DNA of 64,000 nt from Scatomorpha gallistercoris (lineage in GTDB: Bacteria; Bacillota; Clostridia; Oscillospirales; Oscillospiraceae), in contig DVFX01000015.1 in assembly GCA_018713005.1 (NCBI GenBank), positions 14,194-78,193 of the forward strand, read 5' to 3'. Below the pieces are notes generated by a model. That model did not search any database and was not told the origin of the DNA. It saw only the letters and a list, made by a program, of their open reading frames with translations. A program made the position numbers and the translations under genes. Shown piece after piece: positions 50,687-58,757 of the stretch; the stretch's first letter is position 1, and the number at the start of each line of letters is the position of its first letter.

Positions 50687-51406
50687 TTATTTGACAACAT
50701 CGAGGAAATAGGTACTGTGCACAAACTCCTCAAGGCCGTCGAGGCTGCCGCTTTCCAGTATGCCGTAGAGCTTCCAGTGCACATCTATATGCTCACGTGA
50801 GCGGCCGGTTTTTATCATCGTTTCAACCGTCTTGCGGCGCACGGCGTAGGTGAGGGTGCGCACGACGCGGTTTATCTTGTCGGCGAGCTCGTTCTTACAC
50901 AGGGCGGAGACAGCGTCGTGGAAGGCGTCGTCCGCGCGGAAGGCGCAGCCCACTATGTCGCCGCCAAGCTTACCGCAGGCGGCGTCCTCGAACTCTTCAA
51001 GCGCGCTGCGCACCTTGGCCATACCCTCGGGCGTTTTCTTTTTTACGGCGAGGCGGATGATGCCCACCTCAATGAGCTCGCGCAGCTCCATCAGGCTGTC
51101 GAAGTCCTGGCCTTGGAGTATTATGCCGTAGACCATGGGGTCTATCATGCTCTCCTGGAAGCCGCCGGCCACAAAGGTGCCCTCAGAGCGGCGGGACACA
51201 AGCACGCCCAGGTAGGTCAGTATCTTGGTCGCCTCGCGCACGCTGGTGCGCGCCACGCCCAGCTGGGCGGCAAGCTCGGGTTCGCTCGGCAGCTTGTCGC
51301 CGGGTTTGAGCTGGCCGGAGACCATACCGTCGGTGAGGCAGTTTATCACCTGCTGAACTACGGACTCGGTCTTTAAGTTTTTAAGATAGTTTGCCTGCTC
51401 TGCCAC
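50687..51406 (-). CDS. FadR/FCD-type GntR transcriptional regulator
   Basis: A 239-residue regulator: winged helix (QVINCLTDGMVSGQLKPGDKLPSEPELAAQLGVARTSVREA, cited here by its PSEPELAAQLGV and TSVREATKIL parts) and a C-terminal FCD domain whose metal/ligand His are in DDAFHDAV and REHIDVHWKLY. The start is GTG 51406, with GGGAGAG 7 bases upstream; the longer in-frame start lacks a site. It probably controls the adjacent TRAP operon in response to its acidic substrate. Confidence 0.93.
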   Translation of the reverse strand: MAEQANYLKNLKTESVVQQVINCLTDGMVSGQLKPGDKLPSEPELAAQLGVARTSVREATKILTYLGVLVSRRSEGTFVAGGFQESMIDPMVYGIILQGQDFDSLMELRELIEVGIIRLAVKKKTPEGMAKVRSALEEFEDAACGKLGGDIVGCAFRADDAFHDAVSALCKNELADKINRVVRTLTYAVRRKTVETMIKTGRSREHIDVHWKLYGILESGSLDGLEEFVHSTYFLDVVK

Positions 51407-51574
51407 TGCGCATCTCTCCCGTCCGCCGGGTTGGGGCAAATTCAGCACCCCTCGACGGCATTTTCATATGTATGACAAAAATACTACTATTACCTTAACC
51501 TATTTTTGACGTTTAGTCAAGTGGAGTAAATCTAACATCAGACATTAGCATGTGTTAATAAGGGCAAAATATGC

Positions 51575-51606
51575 AAAAAAAGCGCCCCACCTCGGCGGTG
51601 GGGCGC
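51575..51606 (-). terminator. Terminator after the DegV gene
   Basis: GCGCCCCACC (51582-51591), TCGGC, GGTGGGGCGC (51597-51606), with seven T on the minus strand. Confidence 0.93.
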
Positions 51607-51611
51607 CTGGC

Positions 51612-52487
51612 TCAAGTCCTTGTCTTGCCTATGAAGAACACGGCTACCAGTCCGGGGCCGGTGTGGGCGCCGATGATTGGGCCGATGTGCGTGTAGAAGA
51701 TGTCCTTGAAGCCGCACTCGCGCTGCATAGCCTCGGCGAACTCGCGGGCCTTCTCGGGGGCGTCGGCCTCGGAGACAACCAGGGTCTGATTCTCGGGGTC
51801 AATTACTAGCTCCTTGACGTCCTGCACCATCTTCTTGAAGCAGGACTTGTCTCCGCGCACCTTCTGCCAGACTTCGAGGTGGCCCTCATAGTCGAGGTGC
51901 ATAATGGGCACAATCTTCAGGGCGGTTCCGAAGGCGGCGCTGGTGCGGCTGACGCGTCCGCCTCGGTACAGGTAGGTGAGGTCGTTTGTGGTGAAGATGC
52001 TGTTGACCTCGTGATGTATGCTTTCAAGGTCGTTGGCGTTGTCCTCGAGGGACATGCCGCCGTCGCGGTTTGACGCGGCGCGCATGACCAGCAGACCGAA
52101 ACCGGCGGAGGCGTTTGCGCTGTCGACTACGCGGCAGGTCCAGCCGGGATACTCTTCCATGAGCTGGGCCGCGGCGCTGCGGGCGTTGTCGCAGCTGCCG
52201 GAGATGGCGAGAGCGAGGGATATGTGAAGCACGTCCTTGCCCTGCTCGGCGAGAGGACGCCAGAAGTCAAGGAACTCGCCGGGATTTATCTGGCTCGTCT
52301 TGGCGACGCCGCCGGCGCGCATAAGACGGTAAAACTCCTTGAAACTCTCCTCCGTCATCTCGTCGACCATGGGCTCGCCGTCCATGGTGAAGGGCATCTT
52401 GTAGGGGAGAACGTCGATTTCACGGCATTTTTCAAGAGAGAGGTCGCAGCCGGAGTCGGCTGTTATCTGATAGGTCTTTTCACTCAT
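51612..52487 (-). CDS. DegV-family fatty-acid-binding protein
   Basis: A 291-residue protein of the DegV/FakB class. The start TADSGCDLSLEKC and the TSQINPGEF loop belong to the EDD fold; the C-terminus has HIGPIIGAHTGPG. FakB proteins present fatty acids to the FakA kinase; no fakA is in the window. Monocistronic, between a perfect-spacing promoter and a strong terminator. Confidence 0.93.
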   Translation of the reverse strand: MSEKTYQITADSGCDLSLEKCREIDVLPYKMPFTMDGEPMVDEMTEESFKEFYRLMRAGGVAKTSQINPGEFLDFWRPLAEQGKDVLHISLALAISGSCDNARSAAAQLMEEYPGWTCRVVDSANASAGFGLLVMRAASNRDGGMSLEDNANDLESIHHEVNSIFTTNDLTYLYRGGRVSRTSAAFGTALKIVPIMHLDYEGHLEVWQKVRGDKSCFKKMVQDVKELVIDPENQTLVVSEADAPEKAREFAEAMQRECGFKDIFYTHIGPIIGAHTGPGLVAVFFIGKTRT

Positions 52488-52523
52488 TGCTTCTAACCTT
52501 TCTTTGCAAGATTATCATGGGAA

Positions 52524-52552
52524 ATTATAGCTCAGTTTGTGTATATTATCAA
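52524..52552 (-). promoter_or_regulatory. Sigma-A promoter of the DegV gene
   Basis: Minus strand TTGATA (52547-52552), 17 bp, TATAAT (52524-52529). Confidence 0.8.
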
Positions 52553-52693
52553 TAGTTAATTCGCACAAACCAAGAGCCCCGCAGCTGCTCGGGCGCATAT
52601 GGGGGAAAAGACGGATTTTGCCGGAAGCCGGCCTCATCCAGAGACAGGATGGAGTATACATGCAAAAAATACGCACAAAGTTGGTTTCGGTCG

Positions 52694-52722
52694 TTGAAAA
52701 GCTCACCGGCGGATGCTATACT
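52694..52722 (+). promoter_or_regulatory. Sigma-A promoter of the second split transketolase
   Basis: TTGAAA (52694-52699), 17 bp, TATACT (52717-52722); the ATG follows 38 bases after the -10. The 140 bases between the two divergent promoters hold nothing else I recognise. Confidence 0.8.
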
Positions 52723-52760
52723 GTTTACATGCAAATCCCACTGGTATAGGAGGAGGAAAC

Positions 52761-53597
52761 ATGACTGCAAAAGAGCTTGAGCTGACAGCGGCCAAAGGCA
52801 GGCTGCTGGCGCTTGAAATGGTCTATCGCGCCGCGAGCGGACACATCGGCGGCTCCCTGAGCGCAATGGACGCACTGACGGAGCTGTACTTCGAGGAGCT
52901 CCGCATCGACCCCGCCGAACCGAAGGACCCCGACCGCGACCGCTTCGTAATGAGCAAGGGTCACTGCACCCCTGCGCTCTACGCTGTGCTCGCGCTGCGC
53001 GGGTATTTTGACGAGAGTGATCTGGGGCTCTTCCGCTCCATCAAGGGCCACTACTCCGGACACCCCGATATGGTGCACGTCAAGGGCGTAGACATGTCCA
53101 CCGGCTCGCTGGGTCAGGGGCTCGCCGCCGCGGGCGGAATGGCCCTGGCGGGGAAGCTGGACAAGAAGGACTACCGCGTCTACGCGATGATGGGTGACGG
53201 TGAGATTGAGGAGGGCGAGATATGGGAGGCCGCGATGGCCATCCACAAGTACAAGCTCGACAACCTCTGCGGCATAGTCGACGTGAACGGACTGCAGATT
53301 GACGGCGCTACCGCCGACGTCATGCCCTCCGAGCCGCTGGACGCCAAGTTCGCCGCCTTCGGCTGGCACGTCATCAAGGCCGACGGCCACGATTTCGATT
53401 CCCTGCGCGCCGCGCTGGCCGAGGCCCGTGAGACCAAGGGCGCGCCCAGCGTCATACTGATGAGGACCGTGAAAGGCAAAGGCGTGTCCTTCATGGAGAA
53501 CAACGCCGGCTGGCACGGCAAGGCTCCCAACGCCGAGCAGTACGAGCAGGCAAAGGCTGAGCTCAGCTCGGCCATAGCGAAACTGGAGGTGGAATGA
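52761..53597 (+). CDS. Split transketolase, N-terminal subunit (copy 2)
   Basis: A 278-residue thiamine-diphosphate subunit: AASGHIGGSLSAMDAL, MSKGHCTPALYAVLAL, the diphosphate motif MGDGEIEEGEIWEAAMAIHK and the DVNGLQIDG metal loop. GGAGGAGGAAAC sets the start. It differs enough from copy 1 (46719-47561) to be an older paralogue rather than a recent duplication. Likely the housekeeping pentose-phosphate enzyme. Confidence 0.95.
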   Translation: MTAKELELTAAKGRLLALEMVYRAASGHIGGSLSAMDALTELYFEELRIDPAEPKDPDRDRFVMSKGHCTPALYAVLALRGYFDESDLGLFRSIKGHYSGHPDMVHVKGVDMSTGSLGQGLAAAGGMALAGKLDKKDYRVYAMMGDGEIEEGEIWEAAMAIHKYKLDNLCGIVDVNGLQIDGATADVMPSEPLDAKFAAFGWHVIKADGHDFDSLRAALAEARETKGAPSVILMRTVKGKGVSFMENNAGWHGKAPNAEQYEQAKAELSSAIAKLEVE

Positions 53598-53598
53598 G

Positions 53599-54546
53599 AT
53601 GGAGAAGATAGCAACACGCGGAGCGTACGGTGAAGAGCTGGTGGCTCTCGCCGAGCAGTATCCCGAGCTTGTCGTCCTCGACGCCGACCTCTCCAGCGCC
53701 ACGATGACCAAGTCCTTCGCGGCCAAGTACCCGGAGCGCTTCTTCGACATGGGCATAGCCGAGGCGGACATGATGGGCTTTGCGGCCGGTCTCGCCACCT
53801 GCGGCAAGAAGCCCTTTGCTAACTCTTTCGCCATGTTCACCGCGGGCAGGGCCTGGGAACAGGTGCGCAACTCCATTGCCTACCCGCACCTGAACGTAAA
53901 GTGCGTCGGCTCTCACGGCGGCCTCTCCGTCGGCGAGGACGGCGCTACCCACCAGTGCGTCGAGGACCTGGCGCTGATGAGCGCCATCCCCGGAATGGTG
54001 GTTGTGAACCCCTGCGACGGCCCCGAAATGCGCAAGGCGGTAAAGGCCCTGCTCGACTACGAGGGTCCGGCATACCTGCGCCTCGGCCGCATGGCTGTTG
54101 AGAGCGTCACGGACGAGACCCCGGGCTATAAGTTCACCCTCGGCAAGGCCGCGCTGCTCCGTGACGGCAGCGATGTAACGCTTGCCGCCACCGGCCTCAT
54201 GGTCCAGCGCGCCCTCGCTGCGGCGGATATCCTCGCCGCCAAGGGCCTATCCGCCCGCGTACTCGACATCCACACGATAAAGCCGCTCGACACCGAGGCC
54301 ATCCTTGCCGCCGCGCGAGACACCGGCTGCATCGTCACCAGCGAGGAGCACAGCATCATAGGCGGCCTGGGCAGCGCCGTGGCCGCAGTCTGCGCCGAAA
54401 ACTGCCCCGTGCCGGTGGTACGCCACGGCGTGATGGACGAGTTCGGCCGCAGCGGCAAGGCCCTGGAGGTGCTCGAGCACTACGGCCTCACCGCCGAGGT
54501 CATGGCGGAGAAGGCCGAGCGCGCGATAGCGCTGAAAAAGAAGTAA
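53599..54546 (+). CDS. Split transketolase, C-terminal subunit (copy 2)
   Basis: A 315-residue partner of the preceding gene: MGIAEADMMGFAAGLATCGK with the catalytic Glu, SHGGLSVGEDGATHQCVED, LDIHTIKPLDTEA. One base separates the two genes. Together they equal a full transketolase of about 600 residues. Confidence 0.95.
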   Translation: MEKIATRGAYGEELVALAEQYPELVVLDADLSSATMTKSFAAKYPERFFDMGIAEADMMGFAAGLATCGKKPFANSFAMFTAGRAWEQVRNSIAYPHLNVKCVGSHGGLSVGEDGATHQCVEDLALMSAIPGMVVVNPCDGPEMRKAVKALLDYEGPAYLRLGRMAVESVTDETPGYKFTLGKAALLRDGSDVTLAATGLMVQRALAAADILAAKGLSARVLDIHTIKPLDTEAILAAARDTGCIVTSEEHSIIGGLGSAVAAVCAENCPVPVVRHGVMDEFGRSGKALEVLEHYGLTAEVMAEKAERAIALKKK

Positions 54547-54801
54547 GTCGTTAAATTATCTACAAGCTTGGCGCTGATTTGCACAGTTATTGTGCAATCA
54601 GTTGAAAATTTGTTGAAATTTTCATAGCTTTTAATAATTGAATTTACACTGCCTGAGGGACTAAAATAAAGTAGTCCAATATGTACACAGTGGGCAGAGA
54701 AGGGAAAGGCATGTGCGGACACGGGGCTATACCCGGAGTCCGCACTGCTTATTTTTACGCCGCAGCCGGGGGAGCATGCGCGGGTGAAAGGATGATGACG
54801 G
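54547..54801 (+). other. Intergenic region before glpK with inverted repeats
   Basis: No gene seen. TTGCACA-N5-TGTGCAA (54579-54585 with 54591-54597) is a perfect inverted repeat. GTGCGGAC (54713-54720) pairs with GTCCGCAC (54738-54745), enclosing CGGG/CCCG, and is followed by TTATTTTT; this could be a terminator or a regulated glpK leader. Possible promoter TTGAAA-N16-TAATTG near 54612-54640. Confidence 0.4.
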
Positions 54802-56292
54802 GTGAAGTACATAATGGCGCTCGACCAGGGCACCACCAGCTCACGCTGCCTGATATTCGATTACAGCGGGCGCATATGCTCGCTCGCGCAGAAGGAGTTC
54901 ACGCAGTACTATCCGCAGCCCGGCTGGGTCGAGCACGACCCGGAGGAGATATGGGACACCACGCTCGAGGTGGCCCGCACAGCCATGCTGAAAATGAAGG
55001 TTCCGGCGCGGGACATAGCCGCGATAGGCATCACGAACCAGCGCGAGACCACCGTGGTTTGGGACAGAAACACCGGCGAGCCGGTCTGCAACGCCATAGT
55101 TTGGCAGTGCCGCCGCACCAGCGGAATGGTGGACGAGCTCGTCGATGCCGGATACTCCGACTTGATACGCTCCAAGACCGGCCTCATACCCGACGCCTAC
55201 TTTTCGGGTACCAAGCTGCGCTGGATACTCGATAACGTCCCGGGCGCGCGCGAGCGGGCCGAGGCGGGGGAGCTGCTGTTCGGCACGGTGGACACCTGGC
55301 TCATCTGGAAGCTCACCGGGGGACGGGCGCACGTCACGGATTACACTAACGCCTCGCGCACCATGCTATTCGACATACACCGCCTGTGCTGGGACAGCGA
55401 GCTTTTAAAGCTCCTGGACATACCGGAGTGCATGCTGCCGGAGGTCAGGCCTTCGAGCCAGGTTTACGGCTGGACGAAGTACGAGCTCTTCGGCGGGGAA
55501 ATACCCGTTGCGGGCGCGGCGGGCGACCAGCAGAGCGCGCTCTTCGGCCAGTGTTGTTTTGAGCCCGGTGACATGAAGAACACCTACGGCACAGGCTGCT
55601 TCCTGCTAATGAACACGGGCGGCGAGCCGGTGATGAGCCGCAGCGGGCTGCTGACTACGGTCGCGGCCACCCTGCCGGGCCAGGTGCAGTATGCGCTCGA
55701 GGGCAGCGTGTTCACCGCCGGCGCGGCCGTGCAGTGGCTGCGCGACGAGCTGGGCGTCATATCCTCGGCGGCGGAGTCGCAGGAGTATGCCGAGAGCGTC
55801 CCCGACACGGCGGGCGTGTACGTTGTTCCGGCCTTTACGGGACTGGGCGCACCGTATTGGGATCAGTACGCGCGCGGCATGATAACCGGCGTAACGCGCG
55901 GCTTCTCGAGGGCGCATCTGGTGCGCGCCACGCTCGAGAGCATAGCCTACCAGACCGTGGACATCTGCGCCGCAATGCAGACCGACGCGGGCGTACCGCT
56001 TACGGAACTGAAGGTGGACGGCGGGGCCTCGGCCAACGGCTTCCTGATGCAGTTCCAGGCGGACGTGCTCGGCTCCGAAGTCGTGCGTCCCAAGTGCATA
56101 GAGACCACCGCAATGGGCGCGGCGTATCTCGCCGGACTCGCGGTCGGGTACTGGAAGGGGCTGGACGATGTGCGCGCGAGCTGGGAAACGGACAAGACTT
56201 TTGCCCCGCAGATGGACGGCTCAAGGCGTGAAGAGCTGCTCAGCGGCTGGAAGAAGGCGGTCAGGTGTGCTCTGACGTGGTCGGAGAGCTGA
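54802..56292 (+). CDS. glpK: Glycerol kinase
   Basis: A 496-residue FGGY kinase making sn-glycerol-3-phosphate from glycerol and ATP. Motifs: MALDQGTTSSRCLIFD, the AIGITNQRETTVVWD region, and the second-domain GDMKNTYGTGCFLLMNTG and DGGASANGFLMQFQADVL. The start is GTG 54802. No glpF, glpD or glpP gene is adjacent. Confidence 0.97.
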   Translation: MKYIMALDQGTTSSRCLIFDYSGRICSLAQKEFTQYYPQPGWVEHDPEEIWDTTLEVARTAMLKMKVPARDIAAIGITNQRETTVVWDRNTGEPVCNAIVWQCRRTSGMVDELVDAGYSDLIRSKTGLIPDAYFSGTKLRWILDNVPGARERAEAGELLFGTVDTWLIWKLTGGRAHVTDYTNASRTMLFDIHRLCWDSELLKLLDIPECMLPEVRPSSQVYGWTKYELFGGEIPVAGAAGDQQSALFGQCCFEPGDMKNTYGTGCFLLMNTGGEPVMSRSGLLTTVAATLPGQVQYALEGSVFTAGAAVQWLRDELGVISSAAESQEYAESVPDTAGVYVVPAFTGLGAPYWDQYARGMITGVTRGFSRAHLVRATLESIAYQTVDICAAMQTDAGVPLTELKVDGGASANGFLMQFQADVLGSEVVRPKCIETTAMGAAYLAGLAVGYWKGLDDVRASWETDKTFAPQMDGSRREELLSGWKKAVRCALTWSES

Positions 56293-56299
56293 GCGGGGC

Positions 56300-56328
56300 T
56301 TGCACGGTATGTTAAACTGTGGTAAAGT
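56300..56328 (+). promoter_or_regulatory. Promoter of the glycerol-1-phosphate dehydrogenase-like gene
   Basis: TTGCAC (56300-56305), 17 bp, TAAAGT (56323-56328). The leader of about 150 bases to 56486 is GC-rich and structured: CCTGAAG (56389-56395) pairs with CTTCAGG (56432-56438) around an inner GCGC/GCGC pairing. No known riboswitch motif was recognised. Confidence 0.55.
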
Positions 56329-56486
56329 CTTGCGGAGAGAAATTTTACGCACCGCGGGCGCGCTGCGATAACGGCATAGCGAACGGCGCCTGAAGCTTCG
56401 CGCATGCCGGCTGTCTGGGCGCGCACTGAGACTTCAGGCCGTGCCTTTGCACAGCAAAAAGGAGCTCTTTTGGAGGGAGACAAAGC

Positions 56487-57728
56487 ATGATACTAGATAC
56501 CTCACGCTACTCCGGGAAGTGTGAATGCGGGCGGGAACACCCGCTTGAGACCAAGCTGGTGGCCGTGGAATACGGCTGCCTGAACGACTTCGACAAATAC
56601 ATGGACGAGTACGGCCTGACCGGCCGGCGCACCGTCCTCTACGATACCAACACCTACAACCTGCCAGGCATGATACATGTGCGCGCGGACAAGGAGATAG
56701 TGCTGGAGGCAAAGGGCCTGCACTCCGAGAAGAACATGATAGAGTCCGTCACGCCGATGCTGGACAACCCCGATGTGATAATTACTGTGGGCAGCGGGAC
56801 GCTGATGGACTTCGCCAGGTACAACGCCTATCACATGGGCATACCCTTCGTGGCCGTGCCGACGCTGGCCAGCTCCGACGGCTTCACCGCCAACGTCTGC
56901 TCCATCGTCATAGACGGGCACAAGGAGTCCATCCCCATGTGCGCCCCGGCCATGGTCCTGGCCGACCTGAACATAATTTCCGCCGCGCCGACGCATCTGA
57001 CGGTGAGCGGCATAGCGGACATATTGGCCAAGAACATATCCCTCGCCGACTGGCTCATAGCTCACATAGTCTCCGGTGAGTACTACTGCGAGCGCACGGC
57101 GGGCGTGGCCCGCAGGGGGCTGGAGCTCATGACGAAGTGCACCTACGGCCTGCTTAACGGAGAGACGCCGGACTATGAGGGCATGGCGACGGCGCAGATG
57201 CTGGCCGGCCTCTCCATGCAGCTGCTGGGCAACTCCCGCGCCGCCTCCGGCGCCGAGCACCTCATAGCCCACCTAGTGGAAATGAAGCCGCCCAGGTTTG
57301 AAAACGCGCACGGCGTACACGGTGAGTGCGTCGGCGTGGGTACCGTGCTCTGCGCCGAGGAGTACCACCGCCTGGCAAAGCTAAAGCCGAAGGCAAAGCC
57401 CTTCGAGCCGCTCAGCGAGGACTGGATACGCGAGAAGTTCGGGCCGCTGGCCGATAAGATTATCAGCGTCAACGCCGACGACGTGCTGGGTACCTTCGAT
57501 TCGCAGAACATAGTAGACCACTGGGACGAGATATGCGAGATAATCGCAGGCATACCCACGGCGGAGGAGTTCACGGCCATACTCAAGGGCCTGGGCGGCA
57601 AGTACCGTCTCTCCGACATCGGTATAGACGAGAGCCTGAAGCCGGAAGTGCTGGATATCTCTTCGGCGATAAGAAACCGCCTTACCCTGGCGCGCATGCG
57701 CAGGGTATTGGACTTCGGGGAGGATTGA
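56487..57728 (+). CDS. sn-Glycerol-1-phosphate dehydrogenase-like protein (EgsA/AraM family)
   Basis: A 413-residue iron/zinc-dependent alcohol dehydrogenase-fold protein. It carries the NAD site VGSGTLMDFARYNA, the substrate loop PTLASSDGFTANV, and metal His in SGAEHLIAHL and ENAHGVHGECVGVG. The family reduces dihydroxyacetone phosphate to sn-glycerol-1-phosphate, the archaeal lipid stereoisomer also used by some Bacillota. It follows glpK, which makes the opposite isomer. GGAGGGAGACAAAGC precedes the ATG. Confidence 0.87.
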   Translation: MILDTSRYSGKCECGREHPLETKLVAVEYGCLNDFDKYMDEYGLTGRRTVLYDTNTYNLPGMIHVRADKEIVLEAKGLHSEKNMIESVTPMLDNPDVIITVGSGTLMDFARYNAYHMGIPFVAVPTLASSDGFTANVCSIVIDGHKESIPMCAPAMVLADLNIISAAPTHLTVSGIADILAKNISLADWLIAHIVSGEYYCERTAGVARRGLELMTKCTYGLLNGETPDYEGMATAQMLAGLSMQLLGNSRAASGAEHLIAHLVEMKPPRFENAHGVHGECVGVGTVLCAEEYHRLAKLKPKAKPFEPLSEDWIREKFGPLADKIISVNADDVLGTFDSQNIVDHWDEICEIIAGIPTAEEFTAILKGLGGKYRLSDIGIDESLKPEVLDISSAIRNRLTLARMRRVLDFGED

Positions 57729-57729
57729 A

Positions 57730-58323
57730 ATGAAAATCTGCGTTTTCGGCGCTTCCAGCCGTGACCTGAAGCAGGTCTATTACGACGAGGCCTTCGCCCT
57801 CGGCGCCATACTGGCGAAGCGCGGCCACTCCATAGTTTTTGGCGGCGGTACAAGCGGGCTGATGGGCTCGGCGGCGCGCGGCGCGAAGAGCCAGGGCGGC
57901 TATCTGATCGGCGTCGCGCCCAAGTTCTTCGATGAGCCGGGCGTGCTGTACGAGGGCTGCGACGAAATGGTGTTTACTGAGACAATGTCCGAGCGCAAGA
58001 AGGCCATGGAGGACATGTCCGATGCCTTCATCACTCTGCCGGGCGGCATAGGCACCTTCGAGGAGTTCTTCGAGGCGCTGACGCTCAAGCAGCTGGGCCG
58101 TCACGCCAAGGCCATGGCAGTGCTGAACACCAACGGCTACTACGACGCGATGGAAGCCATGATACAGCGCGCCGTGAGGGAGGAGTTCTTTACCGCCAGC
58201 GGCCGTGCGCTCTACGAGATGTTCGAGGACGCGGCGCTGCTGGTGAACTACATAGAGCACTACGAGTCGGAGCCGGAAGAGGTTTGGAAAGAAAAAATCT
58301 TCGGCAACTACACAAAAGAGTGA
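57730..58323 (+). CDS. LOG-family protein (lysine decarboxylase-like fold)
   Basis: A 197-residue TIGR00730 protein with the two family motifs GGGTSGLMGSAARG and LPGGIGTFEEFFEAL. Members hydrolyse nucleoside 5'-monophosphates to ribose phosphate and base. One base separates it from the preceding gene; AGGATTGAA precedes the start. Its metabolic link to glycerol genes is unclear. Confidence 0.92.
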   Translation: MKICVFGASSRDLKQVYYDEAFALGAILAKRGHSIVFGGGTSGLMGSAARGAKSQGGYLIGVAPKFFDEPGVLYEGCDEMVFTETMSERKKAMEDMSDAFITLPGGIGTFEEFFEALTLKQLGRHAKAMAVLNTNGYYDAMEAMIQRAVREEFFTASGRALYEMFEDAALLVNYIEHYESEPEEVWKEKIFGNYTKE

Positions 58324-58350
58324 AAAGCGGGCCATCTGGCCCGCTTTTTT
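58323..58350 (+). terminator. Terminator after the LOG-family gene
   Basis: AAAAGCGGGCC (58323-58333), ATCT, GGCCCGCTTTT (58338-58348), then TT. Confidence 0.92.
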
Positions 58351-58384
58351 GTCGCCTTAGATGATGTACGGCCTTTGCTTATCC

Positions 58385-58572
58385 TTAGGGCCTGAGCGGG
58401 CCGTAGAAATAGCTGGCAGTCGCGCCCCCGTCGATGAGGAAGTCAGCGCCGGTAATGAACGCGCCCTTGCCGCCCATCAGAAGCTCGGCGACGTTCGCCA
58501 CCTCGTCGGGAGTTCCAGGGCGTCCCGCTGGACATTTCGTAAACATGTTTTTGTAGAAGCCGCCGTGTCCAC
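58385..58572 (-). pseudogene. C-terminal fragment of a short-chain dehydrogenase (SDR)
   Basis: The minus strand reads, without a start codon, AGRPGTPDEVANVAELL and then GAFITGADFLIDGGATASYF before a stop at 58385-58387. This is the classic SDR C-terminus (PGTPDEVA; ITG...DGG). Nothing of the Rossmann N-terminus or the YxxxK site remains. It is fused in another frame to the start of a LysR gene just upstream, so it is the product of a deletion. Confidence 0.85.
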
Positions 58573-58653
58573 CTACTTGACGCGCTCTGCGGCCTCCGTG
58601 AAGCTGCCGGTTTCCACCACGGCTGCGAAATATTGCATCTGCCTGAGCAGCAT
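58573..58653 (-). pseudogene. N-terminal fragment of a LysR-family regulator
   Basis: ATG at 58653 with the ribosome site GGAAGGGGG encodes 26 residues, including MQYFAAVVETGSFTEAAERV, the first helix-turn-helix part of LysR regulators. A TAG (58573-58575) follows and the rest of the gene is absent. It keeps its start signals, so a short peptide could still be made. Confidence 0.83.
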
Positions 58654-58721
58654 TGCCAGTCCCCCTTCCGTGTGCGCCTGGATTATATCATGCACGCCCG
58701 GTCCCTTTCAAGCCGCCGGGC

Positions 58722-58750
58722 TTGCAAGAAGTGTGCGGATATTATATAAT
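58722..58750 (+). promoter_or_regulatory. Promoter of the CapA-like gene, predicting a leaderless transcript
   Basis: TTGCAA (58722-58727), 17 bp, TATAAT (58745-58750). The ATG of the next gene begins at 58758, seven bases after the -10, which is where transcription should start. No ribosome site lies between. Confidence 0.7.
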
Positions 58751-58757
58751 CTTGCCC

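Noticed and set aside
52537..52749. A 70-codon open frame before the second transketolase
   Set aside because: It spans two promoters and has no ribosome site; no domain.
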